64,000 nt of DNA from Thalassolituus hydrocarboniclasticus (GCF_025345565.1 NZ_CP054475.1:3062006-3126005); one strand, 5' to 3'; counted from the stretch's first letter, positions 1 through 10,659 are shown. The notes: generated from the letters alone by a model not told the origin. Translations and numbers: made by a program.

Positions 1-986
1 GCGAGACTGAAGCCCTGCCATTATCCAGCAGCGAATTTATTGAGAAGGCTTCCGGCATCAAGGCACGCTACGCCATGTACAAAGACGGCATCGTCAATCC
101 GGACATCATGCATCCTGTATTTCCGATGACACAGGAAGGCGCTACTCCGGAAATGGTTACTATGGGCGTTGCCGCAGCACGCGAAGCCATGGAGCAGGCC
201 GGCAAGACCGCTGACGATATCGACATGATCATTGTATCCAGCACTTTCCGTCAGCGCGATTATCCGGGTATGTCGGTTGAGATTCAGCGCGAACTGGGCG
301 TCAAAGGCTTTGCTTACGACATGGGCATTGCCTGCTCATCCGCAACCTTCGGTCTGATCAATGCCTACACTGCACTGAAAGCCGGCACAGCAAAATGTGT
401 GTTATTTATAAACCCGGAATTCACCACCCCGGGACTTGATTTCCGCGATCGCGACAGCCATTTTATTTTTGGTGATGTTGCTACCGCAGCGATTCTGGAA
501 CCTGAAGAAACAGCCACATCCAAGCACGCTTTCCGCATTCTGAGCACCAGGCAGTTCACCCAGTACTCAGACAATATCCGTTGTGATGCATCCTATGCTG
601 ACCATTGTTTTGAAAATGTGCCGGACAACCGTTACGCCTTCAAACAACAGGGACGTAAAGTATTCAAAGAGCTGCTGCCACTGGTGACAAACTTTATTGA
701 AAGCGAACTGGCAGACAATAAAGTAGAAGCCTCTGCGCTGAAACGTATGTGGCTGCACCAGGCGAATATCAACATGAATTTATTCGCCGTTAAAAAGCTC
801 CTTGGCCGTCTGCCCGAAGGCGATGAAGCACCAGTGGTACTGGACGAATTTGCCAACACAGCGTCATCCGGTTCGGTGATTGCTTTCCACCGCTATAAAG
901 ATGATTTTAAGACTGGCGACAAAGGCCTGATCTGTTCTTTTGGCGCAGGATATTCCATCGGCAGCCTGCTGGTCGAAAAACTCTGA
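1..986 (+). CDS. Beta-ketoacyl-ACP synthase III family protein (5' end outside window)
   Basis: The reading frame is open to the window's left edge (codons begin at base 3), so the N-terminus is missing. Thiolase-fold condensing enzyme that in this family joins an acyl-CoA or acyl primer to malonyl-ACP in fatty acid synthesis. The Cys-His-Asn triad is visible: Cys in GIACSSATFG (about base 333), His in WLHQANINMN and Asn in FANTASSGS, with the C-terminal glycine-rich FGAGYSIGS. The sequence resembles the long KAS III homologues of Pseudomonas (PA3286-like) more than canonical FabH. It ends 149 bp before fabA on the same strand, which suggests a role in making or extending primers for the same pathway. 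Substrate specificity cannot be read from sequence. Confidence 0.9.
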   Translation, partial: ETEALPLSSSEFIEKASGIKARYAMYKDGIVNPDIMHPVFPMTQEGATPEMVTMGVAAAREAMEQAGKTADDIDMIIVSSTFRQRDYPGMSVEIQRELGVKGFAYDMGIACSSATFGLINAYTALKAGTAKCVLFINPEFTTPGLDFRDRDSHFIFGDVATAAILEPEETATSKHAFRILSTRQFTQYSDNIRCDASYADHCFENVPDNRYAFKQQGRKVFKELLPLVTNFIESELADNKVEASALKRMWLHQANINMNLFAVKKLLGRLPEGDEAPVVLDEFANTASSGSVIAFHRYKDDFKTGDKGLICSFGAGYSIGSLLVEKL

Positions 987-1001
987 TCAGAAACCGGTTT
1001 C

Positions 1002-1020
1002 CCGGCGCAACCTGCGCCGG
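1002..1020. other. GC-rich hairpin after the KAS III gene
   Basis: Perfect 8-bp stem CCGGCGCA/TGCGCCGG with a 3-nt loop, 16 bp after the KAS III stop. No U-tract follows, so it is not a classical intrinsic terminator; it may stabilise the 3' end or assist Rho-dependent termination. Confidence 0.5.
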
Positions 1021-1135
1021 AAATACTGGCCATTAATTCCTTTTATTCAAAAAACCTTCATTGGCTATCATGCTGTAAATATGTCAGTGTACCGGCATAC
1101 TTATAACGACCCTAAAGACCAGAAGAGGAAACTGC

Positions 1136-1651
1136 ATGACTCACCCAAACTCCTTTAACCGTGAACAACTGCTGGCCTGCGGCCACGGTGAATTGTTTGG
1201 TGAAGGCAATGCACGGCTGCCACTGCCTAACATGCTGATGATGGATCGCATCGTGCACATCAGCAGTGAAGGTGGCGCTTACGGCAAAGGCGAAATTATT
1301 GCCGAACTGGATATTGATCCATCACTGTGGTTTTTTGACTGCCACTTTGAAAGCGACCCGGTAATGCCTGGCTGTCTGGGTCTGGATGCCATGTGGCAGC
1401 TGGTTGGTTTCTTCCTTGGCTGGCGCGGCAATCCTGGCCGTGGCCGCGCACTGGGCTGTGGCGAAGTTAAATTCCGTGGCCAGGTTTTACCAACCGCGAA
1501 AAAAGTGACTTACCGTATCGACATTAAGCGCGTGATGGAACAGAAACTGGTGATGGGTATTGCTGACGCTTCTATGGAAGTGGATGGCCGTGAGATTTAC
1601 ACCGCCAAAGATCTGCGTGTTGGTTTATTTACCTCCACCGAAAACTTCTGA
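1136..1651 (+). CDS. fabA: 3-hydroxydecanoyl-ACP dehydratase/isomerase FabA
   Basis: 171 aa, the usual FabA length. Cytosolic hot-dog-fold enzyme that dehydrates 3-hydroxydecanoyl-ACP and isomerises trans-2- to cis-3-decenoyl-ACP, the branch point to unsaturated fatty acids. Catalytic His70 lies in [13 protein letters not shown] and Asp84 in GLDAMWQL, at exactly the E. coli positions; the PNMLMMDR and [16 protein letters not shown] blocks are also typical. A purine-rich site (AGAGGAAAC) precedes ATG 1136. In many gammaproteobacteria fabA is followed by fabB; here no fabB is adjacent and the upstream neighbour is a KAS III. Confidence 0.97.
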   Translation: MTHPNSFNREQLLACGHGELFGEGNARLPLPNMLMMDRIVHISSEGGAYGKGEIIAELDIDPSLWFFDCHFESDPVMPGCLGLDAMWQLVGFFLGWRGNPGRGRALGCGEVKFRGQVLPTAKKVTYRIDIKRVMEQKLVMGIADASMEVDGREIYTAKDLRVGLFTSTENF

Positions 1652-1680
1652 CCACTGAGCTTTCTCCAAAGCATCCGCAA

Positions 1681-1710
1681 TCAGACTCTGTCATTGTTGA
1701 CAGAGTCTGA
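1681..1710. other. Perfect 12-bp hairpin downstream of fabA
   Basis: TCAGACTCTGTC and GACAGAGTCTGA flank a 6-nt loop, 30 bp after the fabA stop. A T-run occurs only about 20 bp further on (about 1730), so termination is possible but not typical. Confidence 0.5.
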
Positions 1711-1784
1711 GCTCAGCAACACTCCCCCATTTTTTCCGCACCGATTTCCGCTAAACTGGCAGTATCATTCAGTGAGGAATCCCT

Positions 1785-2306
1785 GTGGGACAGATCATAC
1801 AAACCGAGATGACCGTTCTGGTTACTCCGGACATGGCCAACTTCTCCGGCAATATGCACGGTGGCGAGTTACTCAAACTGCTGGATAAGGTTGCCTACAC
1901 CTGCGCCATGCGCTACAGCGGTCATTACGCCGTCACCCTGTCCGTCGATAATGTGCTGTTTAAAGAGCCCATATTAATCGGCGAATTAATTACCTGCCTG
2001 GCGACTATTAACTATACCGGCCGAACGTCGATGGAAATCGGCATCAAGGTCGTTGCCGAAGATATTAAACAGCGCACCGTACGTCATACTCATACCTGTT
2101 TTTTCACCATGGTCGCCATGGGCGACGACAACAAGCCGACTCCGGTACCTGAACTTGAATTAAAAAACGAAGTTCAGATCCGCCGCTGGAACAAAGCCCT
2201 GAAACGCCGCGAAGCGCAGAAGAAACTGCAGGCAATGATGCGTGCGATTGAGAGGGATGATGGCTCAGATGATTTCGATGATTTACCGCTGATTCCCTGC
2301 CCCTGA
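1785..2306 (+). CDS. Acyl-CoA thioesterase, YciA/BACH-type hot-dog family
   Basis: 173 aa with a GTG start, chosen because GAGGA (1774-1778) lies just upstream and the protein then opens directly into the hot-dog domain. Members hydrolyse acyl-CoA to free acid and CoA in the cytosol. Family blocks seen: NFSGNMHGGELLKLLDKVAY near residue 20, with the catalytic-type Asp, then a VDNVLFKEPI strand and a charged C-terminal tail with KRREAQKK. It stands 133 bp after fabA on the same strand and ends at a bidirectional terminator. Substrate chain length cannot be told. Confidence 0.88.
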   Translation: MGQIIQTEMTVLVTPDMANFSGNMHGGELLKLLDKVAYTCAMRYSGHYAVTLSVDNVLFKEPILIGELITCLATINYTGRTSMEIGIKVVAEDIKQRTVRHTHTCFFTMVAMGDDNKPTPVPELELKNEVQIRRWNKALKRREAQKKLQAMMRAIERDDGSDDFDDLPLIPCP

Positions 2307-2324
2307 GCAGTTACTGATCAGACA

Positions 2325-2354
2325 TAAAAAAACCGCGCATTGCGCGGTTTTTTT
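2325..2354. terminator. Bidirectional intrinsic terminator (thioesterase / greA)
   Basis: AACCGCGCA/TGCGCGGTT stem with an A-tract on the left and T-tract on the right, lying between convergent genes ending at 2306 (+) and 2374 (-). Works in both directions. Confidence 0.9.
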
Positions 2355-2373
2355 ATGGACTGAAAAGCAGAAA

Positions 2374-2850
2374 TCAGGCGTGTCTTACTTCGTCAATTTC
2401 ATACTCTACAGTACCACTGGGAATCTGAACGGTAACCACATCCCCTTCTTCTTTACCGATCAGCGCACGCGCAATCGGTGAAGAAATGGAAATACGGTTC
2501 GCTTTAATATCCGCCTCGTCTTCACCAACAATGCGGTATTCCACTTCAGCATCGGTATCCACATTAATGATGCGCACCGTGGTACCGAACAAAACCTTTC
2601 CGGTATGCGGAATGGTTTTAATATCGATAACCTGAGCATTAGACAGCTTACCTTCGATATCCTGAATACGGCCTTCAATAAAGCCCTGCTGCTCACGGGC
2701 AGCATGATATTCAGCGTTTTCTTTCAGGTCGCCGTGCTCGCGCGCCTCTGCAATCGCCGCAATAACGCGCGGACGATCAACTGTTTTCAGACGCTGAAGC
2801 TCTTCACGCAGTGAGGCTTCGCCTTCAACAGTCATTGGATACTTTTGCAT
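2374..2850 (-). CDS. greA: Transcription elongation factor GreA
   Basis: 158 aa, full length. GreA enters the RNA polymerase secondary channel and stimulates cleavage of backtracked RNA. The N-terminal coiled coil (residues 1-75: [17 protein letters not shown], then the loop tip with acidic residues in [17 protein letters not shown]) and the C-terminal FKBP-like domain ([39 protein letters not shown]) are both intact. Last gene of carA-carB-greA, 30 bp after carB, the same order as in Pseudomonas. In Pseudomonas the block continues with yhbY/ftsJ/ftsH, but here it ends at a terminator shared with fatty-acid genes. Confidence 0.97.
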   Translation of the reverse strand: MQKYPMTVEGEASLREELQRLKTVDRPRVIAAIAEAREHGDLKENAEYHAAREQQGFIEGRIQDIEGKLSNAQVIDIKTIPHTGKVLFGTTVRIINVDTDAEVEYRIVGEDEADIKANRISISSPIARALIGKEEGDVVTVQIPSGTVEYEIDEVRHA

Positions 2851-2880
2851 ATATTCTGACTCCCTAATTGAATGCGACCA

Positions 2881-5800
2881 TTAAATGGTCGCATGCAGTT
2901 CCTGCAGACGACGAACTTCTTTCAGACCTTCTGAACGCAGCGCTTCAACCACCGCTTCAGCACCGGCCAGAGTCGTTGTGTAATACACTTTGTGCTGCAG
3001 CGCGCTGCGACGGATGTCGGCAGAATCTGCAATGGCCTGCGGGCCATCGGTGGTATTCACAATCAGAGAAATCTCGTCATTTTTAATCATATCCACAATA
3101 TGTGGACGACCTTCGGTCACCTTGCTCACGCGCTCAACGGCCACACCAGCAGCCTGCAGCACTTTGCAGGTACCTTCGGTAGAGACCAGTTTAAAGCCGC
3201 GCTCAATCAGACCTTCAGCAACGGCAACCACACCGGCTTTATCGGCATCACGTACCGATACAAAAGCCACACCGCTGTCCGGCAGTTTGGCACCGGCACC
3301 CAGCTGTGCCTTAAAGAAGGCTTCGCCGAAGGTTTTACCGGCACCCATGACTTCACCGGTAGATTTCATTTCCGGTCCAAGAATCGGGTCAACACCCTGG
3401 AATTTATTGAACGGGAATACCGCTTCTTTTACTGAGAAATACGGTGGAATAATTTCCTTGGTAAAGCCCAGCTCAGACAGCTTCTTGCCGGTCATAACTT
3501 TGGCCGCAACCGCCGCCAGAGAGGTGCCAATACACTTGGACACAAACGGCACGGTACGGGAAGCACGCGGGTTAACTTCGATCACGTAGATCTCGCCATC
3601 CTGCCATGCCAGCTGAGTATTCATCAGACCAACCACACCCAGCTCCAGCGCCATCGCGGCAACCTGCTTGCGCATTTCATCCTGCACATCAGCCGGCAGG
3701 CTGTATGGCGGCAGAGAACAGGCGGAGTCACCGGAGTGAATACCGGCCTGTTCGATGTGCTGCATGATACCGCCAATCACAACCTGCTCACCGTCACAGA
3801 TAGCGTCGATATCAACTTCTACTGCACGATCCAGGAAGTAATCCAGCAGTACCGGAGAATCGTTGGATACTTTTACCGCTTCAGTCATGTAACGACGCAG
3901 CGAGGCTTCGTTGTTGACGATTTCCATCGCCCGGCCACCCAGAACATAGGATGGGCGAACCACCAGCGGGTAACCGATTTCTGCAGCTTTAATTACCGCT
4001 TCTTCAGCCGAAGTAACAGTAGCGTTAACCGGCTGCTTCAGACCCAGACGCTGAATCATCTGCTGGAAGCGCTCACGGTCTTCGGCACGGTCGATCGCTT
4101 CCGGAGAAGTACCGATGATCGGCACACCCGCAGCTTCCAGCTCGTCGGCCAGTTTCAGCGGCGTCTGACCACCGTACTGTACGATTACGCCTTTTGGCTT
4201 TTCACGATCGACGATTTCCAGTACGTCTTCCAGAGTCACAGGCTCAAAGTACAGACGGTCGGAGGTGTCGTAGTCGGTAGAAACGGTTTCCGGGTTACAG
4301 TTAACCATGATGGCTTCGTAACCTTCTTCTTTTGCTGCCAGTGCGGCGTGCACACAGCAGTAATCGAATTCGATACCCTGACCAATACGGTTCGGGCCAC
4401 CACCGAGAACGATGATTTTCTCGCGATCAGACGGATTCGCTTCACACTCTTCTTCGTACGTGGAGTACATATAAGCCGTGTCGGTGGCGAATTCAGCCGC
4501 ACAGGTATCCACACGCTTGTACACCGGACGGATGCCCAGCTTCTGGCGCTGCTTGCGGAAGGTTTTTTCGGTCACGCCCAGCAGTGCTGACAGGCGCGCA
4601 TCGGAGAAACCTTTACGCTTCAGACGGAAGATGCGGTCGGCATCCATTGACGTCAGGCTGCTCTGCGCAACATTGCTTTCTTCTTTGATCAGATCTTCGA
4701 TCTGCACCAGGAACCACGGATCGATACCGGAGTGCTGGTAAATTTCGTCAACGCTCATACCGGCACGGAAGGCATCACCCACGTACCAGATACGGTCGGC
4801 ACCAGGTACACGCAGTTCAGAGATAATTTTGTCTTTGCTGCCGGCATCGTTCAGATCCACTTTCGGATCAAAACCGGTAGAACCGACTTCCAGACCGCGC
4901 AGTGCTTTCTGCAGAGATTCCTGCTGAGTACGGCCAATCGCCATTACCTCGCCCACAGATTTCATCTGCGTGGTCAGACGACCATCGGCTTGTGGGAATT
5001 TCTCGAAGGTGAAACGTGGAATTTTGGTAACCACGTAGTCGATCGACGGCTCAAACGATGCCGGCGTGCGACCACCGGTAATATCGTTCTGCAGTTCATC
5101 CAGGGTGTAACCCACAGCCAGCTTGGCCGCCACTTTAGCAATCGGGAAACCGGTTGCTTTGGAAGCCAGCGCCGAGGAACGGGATACACGCGGGTTCATC
5201 TCGATCACGACCATACGGCCGGTTTTCGGATCCATACCGAACTGCACGTTAGAACCACCGGTTTCCACACCGATTTCACGCAGCACCGCCAAAGAGGCGT
5301 CACGCATGATCTGATATTCTTTATCGGTCAGGGTCTGTGCCGGAGCAACGGTGATGGAGTCACCGGTGTGCACACCCATAGCGTCGAAGTTTTCGATGGA
5401 ACAGATGATGATGCAGTTGTCGTTTTTATCACGCACAACTTCCATCTCATATTCTTTCCAGCCGATCAGGGATTCGTCGATCAAAAGCTCGTTGGTTGGC
5501 GACAGGTCCAGACCACGGGTACAGATTTCTTCGAATTCTTCTTTGTTGTAAGCAATACCGCCACCGGTGCCGCCCATGGTGAAGGACGGACGGATGATGC
5601 ACGGGAAGCCCAGAGTTTTCTGGACTTCGCGGGCTTCTTCCATGCTGTGCGCAATACCGGCGCGCGGACACTCGAGGCCGATTTTTTTCATCGCCTTATC
5701 AAAGCGGTTACGGTCTTCGGCTTTGTCGATGGTGTCGGCATTGGCACCGATCATTTCCACGCCGAATTTTTCCAGTACACCAGCCGCTTCCAGACCCAGC

Positions 5801-6096
5801 GCACAGTTCAGTGCAGTCTGGCCACCCATGGTTGGCAGCAGTGCATCCGGACGCTCTTTCTCGATGATTTTGGCAACCGCTTCAACGGTAATCGGTTCGA
5901 TATAGGTTGCATCCGCCATCGACGGATCGGTCATGATGGTCGCCGGGTTAGAGTTCACCAGAATTACACGGTAGCCCTCTTCACGCAGAGCCTTACAGGC
6001 CTGAGCGCCGGAGTAGTCAAATTCACAGGCCTGGCCGATAACGATAGGGCCGGCGCCAATGATCAAAATACTTTTTATGTCAGTACGTTTTGGCAT
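2881..6096 (-). CDS. carB: Carbamoyl-phosphate synthase large subunit
   Basis: 1071 aa, matching the roughly 1073 aa of E. coli CarB. It makes carbamoyl phosphate from bicarbonate, ATP and ammonia channelled from CarA, for pyrimidines and arginine. Two homologous ATP-grasp halves are visible, each opening with a nucleotide-binding loop ([19 protein letters not shown] near residue 12; [19 protein letters not shown] near 560), with [18 protein letters not shown] and [18 protein letters not shown] marking the metal-binding ends. The C-terminal allosteric MGS-like domain ([18 protein letters not shown] onward) binds effectors such as UMP and ornithine in relatives. Follows carA by 16 bp, so one transcript is very likely. 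Confidence 0.98.
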   Translation of the reverse strand: MPKRTDIKSILIIGAGPIVIGQACEFDYSGAQACKALREEGYRVILVNSNPATIMTDPSMADATYIEPITVEAVAKIIEKERPDALLPTMGGQTALNCALGLEAAGVLEKFGVEMIGANADTIDKAEDRNRFDKAMKKIGLECPRAGIAHSMEEAREVQKTLGFPCIIRPSFTMGGTGGGIAYNKEEFEEICTRGLDLSPTNELLIDESLIGWKEYEMEVVRDKNDNCIIICSIENFDAMGVHTGDSITVAPAQTLTDKEYQIMRDASLAVLREIGVETGGSNVQFGMDPKTGRMVVIEMNPRVSRSSALASKATGFPIAKVAAKLAVGYTLDELQNDITGGRTPASFEPSIDYVVTKIPRFTFEKFPQADGRLTTQMKSVGEVMAIGRTQQESLQKALRGLEVGSTGFDPKVDLNDAGSKDKIISELRVPGADRIWYVGDAFRAGMSVDEIYQHSGIDPWFLVQIEDLIKEESNVAQSSLTSMDADRIFRLKRKGFSDARLSALLGVTEKTFRKQRQKLGIRPVYKRVDTCAAEFATDTAYMYSTYEEECEANPSDREKIIVLGGGPNRIGQGIEFDYCCVHAALAAKEEGYEAIMVNCNPETVSTDYDTSDRLYFEPVTLEDVLEIVDREKPKGVIVQYGGQTPLKLADELEAAGVPIIGTSPEAIDRAEDRERFQQMIQRLGLKQPVNATVTSAEEAVIKAAEIGYPLVVRPSYVLGGRAMEIVNNEASLRRYMTEAVKVSNDSPVLLDYFLDRAVEVDIDAICDGEQVVIGGIMQHIEQAGIHSGDSACSLPPYSLPADVQDEMRKQVAAMALELGVVGLMNTQLAWQDGEIYVIEVNPRASRTVPFVSKCIGTSLAAVAAKVMTGKKLSELGFTKEIIPPYFSVKEAVFPFNKFQGVDPILGPEMKSTGEVMGAGKTFGEAFFKAQLGAGAKLPDSGVAFVSVRDADKAGVVAVAEGLIERGFKLVSTEGTCKVLQAAGVAVERVSKVTEGRPHIVDMIKNDEISLIVNTTDGPQAIADSADIRRSALQHKVYYTTTLAGAEAVVEALRSEGLKEVRRLQELHATI

Positions 6097-6112
6097 AACT
6101 CAGTCTGTCCTG

Positions 6113-7261
6113 TTATTGGGCGGCCTTGGCAGCAACAATCAAATCAATAAAGTGGTCGAACAACGGCGCGACATCGCGCGGGCCAGGACTGGCTTCCGGG
6201 TGACCCTGGAAACTGAAGGCAGGCTTATCAGTGCGGGCGATACCCTGCAGCGTGCCATCGAACAGCGACTTATGGGTCGCCTTCAGGTTGGCTGGCAGCG
6301 TGCTCTCTTCTACCGCAAAACCATGGTTCTGTGAGGTAATCATCACCTTGCCGGATTCAAGATCCTGCACCGGGTGGTTACCACCGTGGTGACCATGACC
6401 CATCTTCATGGTTTTGGCACCGGAGGCCAGAGCCAGCAGCTGGTGACCCAGACAGATACCGAACACCGGGATATTGGTTTCCAGAATCTCCTGAATCGCT
6501 TTGATGGCGTAATCACAAGGCTCCGGATCGCCAGGGCCGTTGGACAGGAAAACACCGTCCGGATTCATCGCCAGCACTTCAGCAGCCGGAGTCTGTGCCG
6601 GAACAACCGTCAGCTCACAACCACGCTCAGCCAGCAGACGCAGGATATTGCGCTTAACGCCGAAGTCGTACGCCACGACTTTGAATTTTGGTTCGCTCAG
6701 CTCGCCATAACCCTTGCCCAGCGTCCAGTCAGTCTGAGTCCAGCGGTAAGCTTCTTTAACAGTCACTTCTTTCGCCAGATCCATACCTTTCAGGCCCGGG
6801 AAAGCTTTGGCTTCGGCCAGTGCCTTCGCCACATTCTCTTCAGAATGCGCATCTGCAGCCGCCAGAATGGCGCCATTAAGGGAGCCTTTTTCACGCAGAA
6901 TACGGGTCAGGCGGCGGGTATCGATATCGGCAATGCCCAGCACATTGCGCTCTTTCAGGTAAACATCCAGTGCCTGTTCACTGCGGAAGTTGGATGCGAT
7001 CAGCGGCAGGTCGCGGATCACCAGACCTTTGGCATAAATGCCATTGGATTCTTCATCTTCGCTGTTGGTACCGTAGTTACCAATATGTGGATAGGTCAGA
7101 GTGACGATCTGGTTGGCGTAGGAAGGGTCGGTCAGAATCTCCTGATAACCGGTCATGGAGGTGTTGAAAACAACTTCTCCCACTGACAGGCCTTCGGCAC
7201 CGATGCTGGTACCTTTGAAGATACTGCCGTCCTCAAGAGCTAGAATGGCTGGCGTAGACAA
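6113..7261 (-). CDS. carA: Carbamoyl-phosphate synthase small (glutaminase) subunit
   Basis: 382 aa from a TTG at 7261-7259, chosen because CGGGGAT (7270-7275, minus strand GGGG) sits 8 nt upstream and the protein then begins [13 protein letters not shown], aligning with known CarA starts; E. coli carA also uses TTG. A second in-frame TTG at 7279 would add six residues. CarA hydrolyses glutamine and passes ammonia to CarB. The C-terminal class I amidotransferase domain carries the nucleophile Cys in [10 protein letters not shown] and the His/Glu pair in [11 protein letters not shown]. The leader upstream carries a candidate attenuator. Confidence 0.96.
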   Translation of the reverse strand: MSTPAILALEDGSIFKGTSIGAEGLSVGEVVFNTSMTGYQEILTDPSYANQIVTLTYPHIGNYGTNSEDEESNGIYAKGLVIRDLPLIASNFRSEQALDVYLKERNVLGIADIDTRRLTRILREKGSLNGAILAAADAHSEENVAKALAEAKAFPGLKGMDLAKEVTVKEAYRWTQTDWTLGKGYGELSEPKFKVVAYDFGVKRNILRLLAERGCELTVVPAQTPAAEVLAMNPDGVFLSNGPGDPEPCDYAIKAIQEILETNIPVFGICLGHQLLALASGAKTMKMGHGHHGGNHPVQDLESGKVMITSQNHGFAVEESTLPANLKATHKSLFDGTLQGIARTDKPAFSFQGHPEASPGPRDVAPLFDHFIDLIVAAKAAQ

Positions 7262-7339
7262 GGCTAAATCCCCGAACAAAGAATAAACTTGCAGACTACC
7301 GCACCGGGCCGGAGGAGGTCTGAACCAGAATCTGCAGTC

Positions 7340-7380
7340 GTAAAAAAGCGGAATGGCGACAAATCGACTCCATCCCGCTT
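7340..7380 (-). terminator. Intrinsic terminator within the carA leader (candidate attenuator)
   Basis: Read on the minus strand, AAGCGGGATGG (7380-7370) pairs with CCATTCCGCTT (7356-7346) with one mismatch around a 13-nt loop, followed directly by a T-tract (7346-7341). It lies about 80 nt upstream of the carA start and points into carA, with no gene ending on this strand just before it; a terminator there makes sense only as an attenuator. Seen directly: stem and U-tract. Inferred: regulation. Confidence 0.65.
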
Positions 7381-7482
7381 ATGACTCGCTATGGACTGAT
7401 AGCGGATTCCGGTGACAAAAAACGATCACCGCAGTGCGTGTATAAACTAACCCTAAATGATACTGAAAACAGGGTCTTGTGT
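7375..7482 (-). other. Possible carA leader ORF with two leader hairpins
   Basis: On the minus strand an ORF of 35 codons starts ATGGACACAAGACCC at 7482 and ends TAA overlapping the left edge of the attenuator stem (about 7377). It contains a T6 stretch (7415-7420) and two small stems: GGTGA/TCACC (7411-7430) and perfect CGCTAT/ATAGCG (7387-7404). A leader ORF that stops at a terminator, with a U-rich pause-like stretch, resembles pyrBI attenuation in enteric bacteria. No convincing ribosome-binding site precedes the ATG, and a possible promoter (TTTTCA then TTTATA, 17-bp spacing, 7437-7465) lies inside it, so translation is unproven; a shorter GTG-started ORF (GTG at 7429) is an alternative. 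Confidence 0.3.
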
Positions 7483-7860
7483 CCATTAAAGGTGGTCGAT
7501 TGTGCACTAACAGTGCATTGACAGATCACCCCCTGTCTTCACACGACAGCTGCACTGCTTTCCGGCTGATATCTGGGTGGCCATATCCGGCAAAACGCCA
7601 CTCACTGAAGCGGAAAAATAAATGACAAGCCTCACACCAAATCATCAGTTACACAAAGTTACATTATGTAACATACAAATATACACTTAATATTACTTCA
7701 CTCAGAATCAAATGAATCATTTCATTGTTATCTATTGAGAGGGAAAACTACTGTCTGACTCATTAACAGTTAAAGATATTTTTAAATAATTAAATATCTG
7801 ACTGATAAGTCAAGAAACTAAGGACACTACAATTAAAACCATAATGAAGAGGTCTGCCCC
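7483..7860. promoter_or_regulatory. AT-rich divergent control region between carA and the LuxR/HapR-type regulator
   Basis: No gene seen in about 380 bp. From 7620 the region is strongly AT-rich and carries two perfect inverted repeats: GTTACAT-T-ATGTAAC (7658-7672), and AGATATTT/AAATATCT with a 10-nt spacer (7774-7799), the second about 60 bp ahead of the regulator's ATG. These are plausible operators for autoregulation by the TetR-fold protein or others, but no factor can be assigned from sequence alone. Confidence 0.45.
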
Positions 7861-8469
7861 ATGCCTGTAGCCGTAGATGGTCGTCGTCGCCTGCAACCGG
7901 AAGAGCGCAAACGCTTACTGTTAACTAATGCCGTTCAGGTATTCGCACGTCGCGGAATCGGTCGTGGCGGTCATACAGAAATCGCGGAAATCGGTGGAGT
8001 ATCCGTAGCAACAGTATTTAATTACTTTAAAACCCGCGAAGCTCTGGTTGAAGCTGTTCTGGAAGAAGTAGAAAACTTTCTGCTGAATCTGGCTGAGTCC
8101 GTTTACGCAGAAGAGGACAATCCTCTGGAAGCCATCCGTTCGCATGTAAAGGCATTTATGAACGCCTGCGAAGAAAATCCGGATTACATTAAGGTCTGGC
8201 TGGAATGGAGCGCTTCGGTACGTGATGAAATCTGGCCACAGTATCTGGAATTCCAGAATAAATTACTGGAGCTGATTGCCAAGCAAATCGACAAAGGCAT
8301 CAAGAAAGGCATTCTGGAACAGGGTCTGGCGCCGAAAGAACGTGCCCGCTGGGCGCTTGGTAATGCTCAGATGCTGGTATCCATGGTGTTTGATCCGAAC
8401 GGCAAACCGCGCGGCATGGAAAAAATGGTCGAACGCGGTTTCGATCATATGCTGGGCGTTAAAGCCTGA
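7861..8469 (+). CDS. TetR-family regulator of the LuxR/HapR/SmcR type
   Basis: 202 aa. The N-terminal DNA-binding domain (residues about 12-62) contains VFARRGIGRGGH, then EIAEIGGVSVATVFNYFKTR, very close to the Vibrio quorum-sensing master regulators LuxR/HapR/SmcR. The ligand domain also matches at VWLEWSASVRDEIWPQYLEF. A homodimeric cytosolic DNA-binding protein is expected. An AAGAGG site lies about 10 nt before the ATG. It sits alone on the plus strand inside the otherwise conserved dapB-carA junction, divergent from carA. No autoinducer synthase, LuxO or LuxU is visible here, so a quorum-sensing role is not shown; the homology supports family membership only. Confidence 0.85.
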   Translation: MPVAVDGRRRLQPEERKRLLLTNAVQVFARRGIGRGGHTEIAEIGGVSVATVFNYFKTREALVEAVLEEVENFLLNLAESVYAEEDNPLEAIRSHVKAFMNACEENPDYIKVWLEWSASVRDEIWPQYLEFQNKLLELIAKQIDKGIKKGILEQGLAPKERARWALGNAQMLVSMVFDPNGKPRGMEKMVERGFDHMLGVKA

Positions 8470-8487
8470 AGCCTGCCCCGCAGCCAC

Positions 8488-8516
8488 AAAAAAGCCGCTC
8501 AGTGAGCGGCTTTTTT
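8488..8516. terminator. Bidirectional intrinsic terminator (regulator / dapB)
   Basis: GCCGCTCA/TGAGCGGC stem flanked by A6 and T6, between convergent genes ending at 8469 (+) and 8532 (-). Confidence 0.93.
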
Positions 8517-8531
8517 GTACTCAGGAAAATA

Positions 8532-9368
<837 letters not shown>

Positions 9369-9400
9369 CTAAGGATATAGCGATTCGGCAGGAGATGCGA

Positions 9401-9422
9401 GGCGCAGCCCTAAGGCTGCGCC
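9401..9422. other. Strong hairpin in the dnaJ-dapB spacer
   Basis: Perfect 9-bp stem GGCGCAGCC/GGCTGCGCC with a 4-nt loop, 18 bp downstream of the dnaJ stop. No U-tract on either strand; likely an mRNA-stabilising or processing structure, or a weak terminator. Confidence 0.55.
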
Positions 9423-9440
9423 TGCAGGGTTTAAAGCCGC

Positions 9441-10559
9441 TCAGATTTCTTCAAAGAACTTCTTCACGCCTTCAAACCAGCTTTTCTTCTGTGGCGAGTG
9501 TTTCTCACCGGTCAGAGAAGCCTGGAACTTCATCAGCAGATCTTTCTGCTCAGCGTTAAGGCTGACCGGAGTTTCGACCTGCACACGGCAGAGCAAATCA
9601 CCCGCCGGGCCACCGCGAACCGGCAACACACCTTTACCGCGCAGACGGAACTGCTTGCCGCTCTGGGTCTCTGCCGGAATTTTCAGTTTTACCCGGCCAT
9701 CCAGCGTTGGCACTTCCAGTTCAGCACCCAGCGCCGCATCGACGATACTGATCGGTACTTCGCAATACAGGTTACGGCCATCTCGATGGAACAGCTTATG
9801 CTCCAGTACACTGACCTGCACATACAGATCACCGGCCGGACCACCCATGGCTCCCGCTTCACCTTCACCGGATAAACGGATACGGTCGCCGGTATCCACG
9901 CCTGCAGGAATTTTTACCGACAGTGTCTTGGTTTCTTCTTTTACGCCACGGCCATGACAGCTGGTGCAGGGATCATCGATCTGCGTACCCTGACCACGAC
10001 AGCTCGGACAGGTCTGCTGCACCGAGAAGAAGCCCTGTTGCATACGCACCTGACCGGCACCATGACAGGTATTACAGGTTTTTGGTTTGGTGCCTGGCTT
10101 GGCGCCACTGCCGTCACAGGTGGTACAGGCGGTCAGGGTTGGAATGCGGATCTTCTTCTCTACACCACGCACCGCTTCTTCCAGTGTCAGCTCCATGGTG
10201 TAACGCAGGTCGGAACCACGCTGTGGACCACCACGCGGGCCACGGCCACCACCGCCAAAAATATCGCCAAATACATCACCGAAAATATCGCTGAAGTTAG
10301 CACCGCCACCGCCAAAGCCGCCGCCGGCCTGACCATCCACCCCGGCATGACCGTACTGGTCATAGGCACGGCGCTTCTGTTCATCGCCCAGCACTTCGTA
10401 AGCTTCGGTTGCTTCTTTGAATTTGGCATCCGCATCTTTATCGTCCGGATTACGGTCCGGGTGATATTTCATCGCCAGCTTACGGTAAGCTTTTTTCAGT
10501 GTTGGTCCATCGACGTCCTTACTGACGCCCAGAACCTCGTAATAATCTCGCTTAGACAT
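9441..10559 (-). CDS. dnaJ: Chaperone DnaJ (Hsp40)
   Basis: 372 aa. J domain (1-70) with YHPDRNPDD carrying the HPD tripeptide that triggers DnaK ATP hydrolysis; Gly/Phe-rich linker (about 75-115); four zinc-binding CxxCxGxG repeats ([32 protein letters not shown]); then the two-lobed substrate-binding C-terminus. Third gene of the heat-shock block after grpE and dnaK. The 163-bp spacer from dnaK holds a possible partial terminator, which would lower dnaJ relative to dnaK. Confidence 0.98.
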   Translation of the reverse strand: MSKRDYYEVLGVSKDVDGPTLKKAYRKLAMKYHPDRNPDDKDADAKFKEATEAYEVLGDEQKRRAYDQYGHAGVDGQAGGGFGGGGANFSDIFGDVFGDIFGGGGRGPRGGPQRGSDLRYTMELTLEEAVRGVEKKIRIPTLTACTTCDGSGAKPGTKPKTCNTCHGAGQVRMQQGFFSVQQTCPSCRGQGTQIDDPCTSCHGRGVKEETKTLSVKIPAGVDTGDRIRLSGEGEAGAMGGPAGDLYVQVSVLEHKLFHRDGRNLYCEVPISIVDAALGAELEVPTLDGRVKLKIPAETQSGKQFRLRGKGVLPVRGGPAGDLLCRVQVETPVSLNAEQKDLLMKFQASLTGEKHSPQKKSWFEGVKKFFEEI

Positions 10560-10659
10560 ACTTCACCTGTTTTTTTGTCTGCCGCCACAAGCTGATTAAC
10601 GCTGGCGACAGGAACAAACCCAGCACGCGCACAGGCGTTTCTGAGGTGTGATAACAAAG

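Noticed and set aside
3736-4590. 284-codon frame opposite carB
   Set aside because: Shadow of carB with no start site or family motif.
4732-6150. Long open frame (472 codons) opposite carB
   Set aside because: Lies antisense to a clear carB; His/Thr-rich composition typical of a shadow frame.
7658-7799. Possible LuxR/SmcR consensus site at the regulator's own promoter
   Set aside because: Repeats exist but do not match the known LuxR/SmcR consensus well enough to name the factor.
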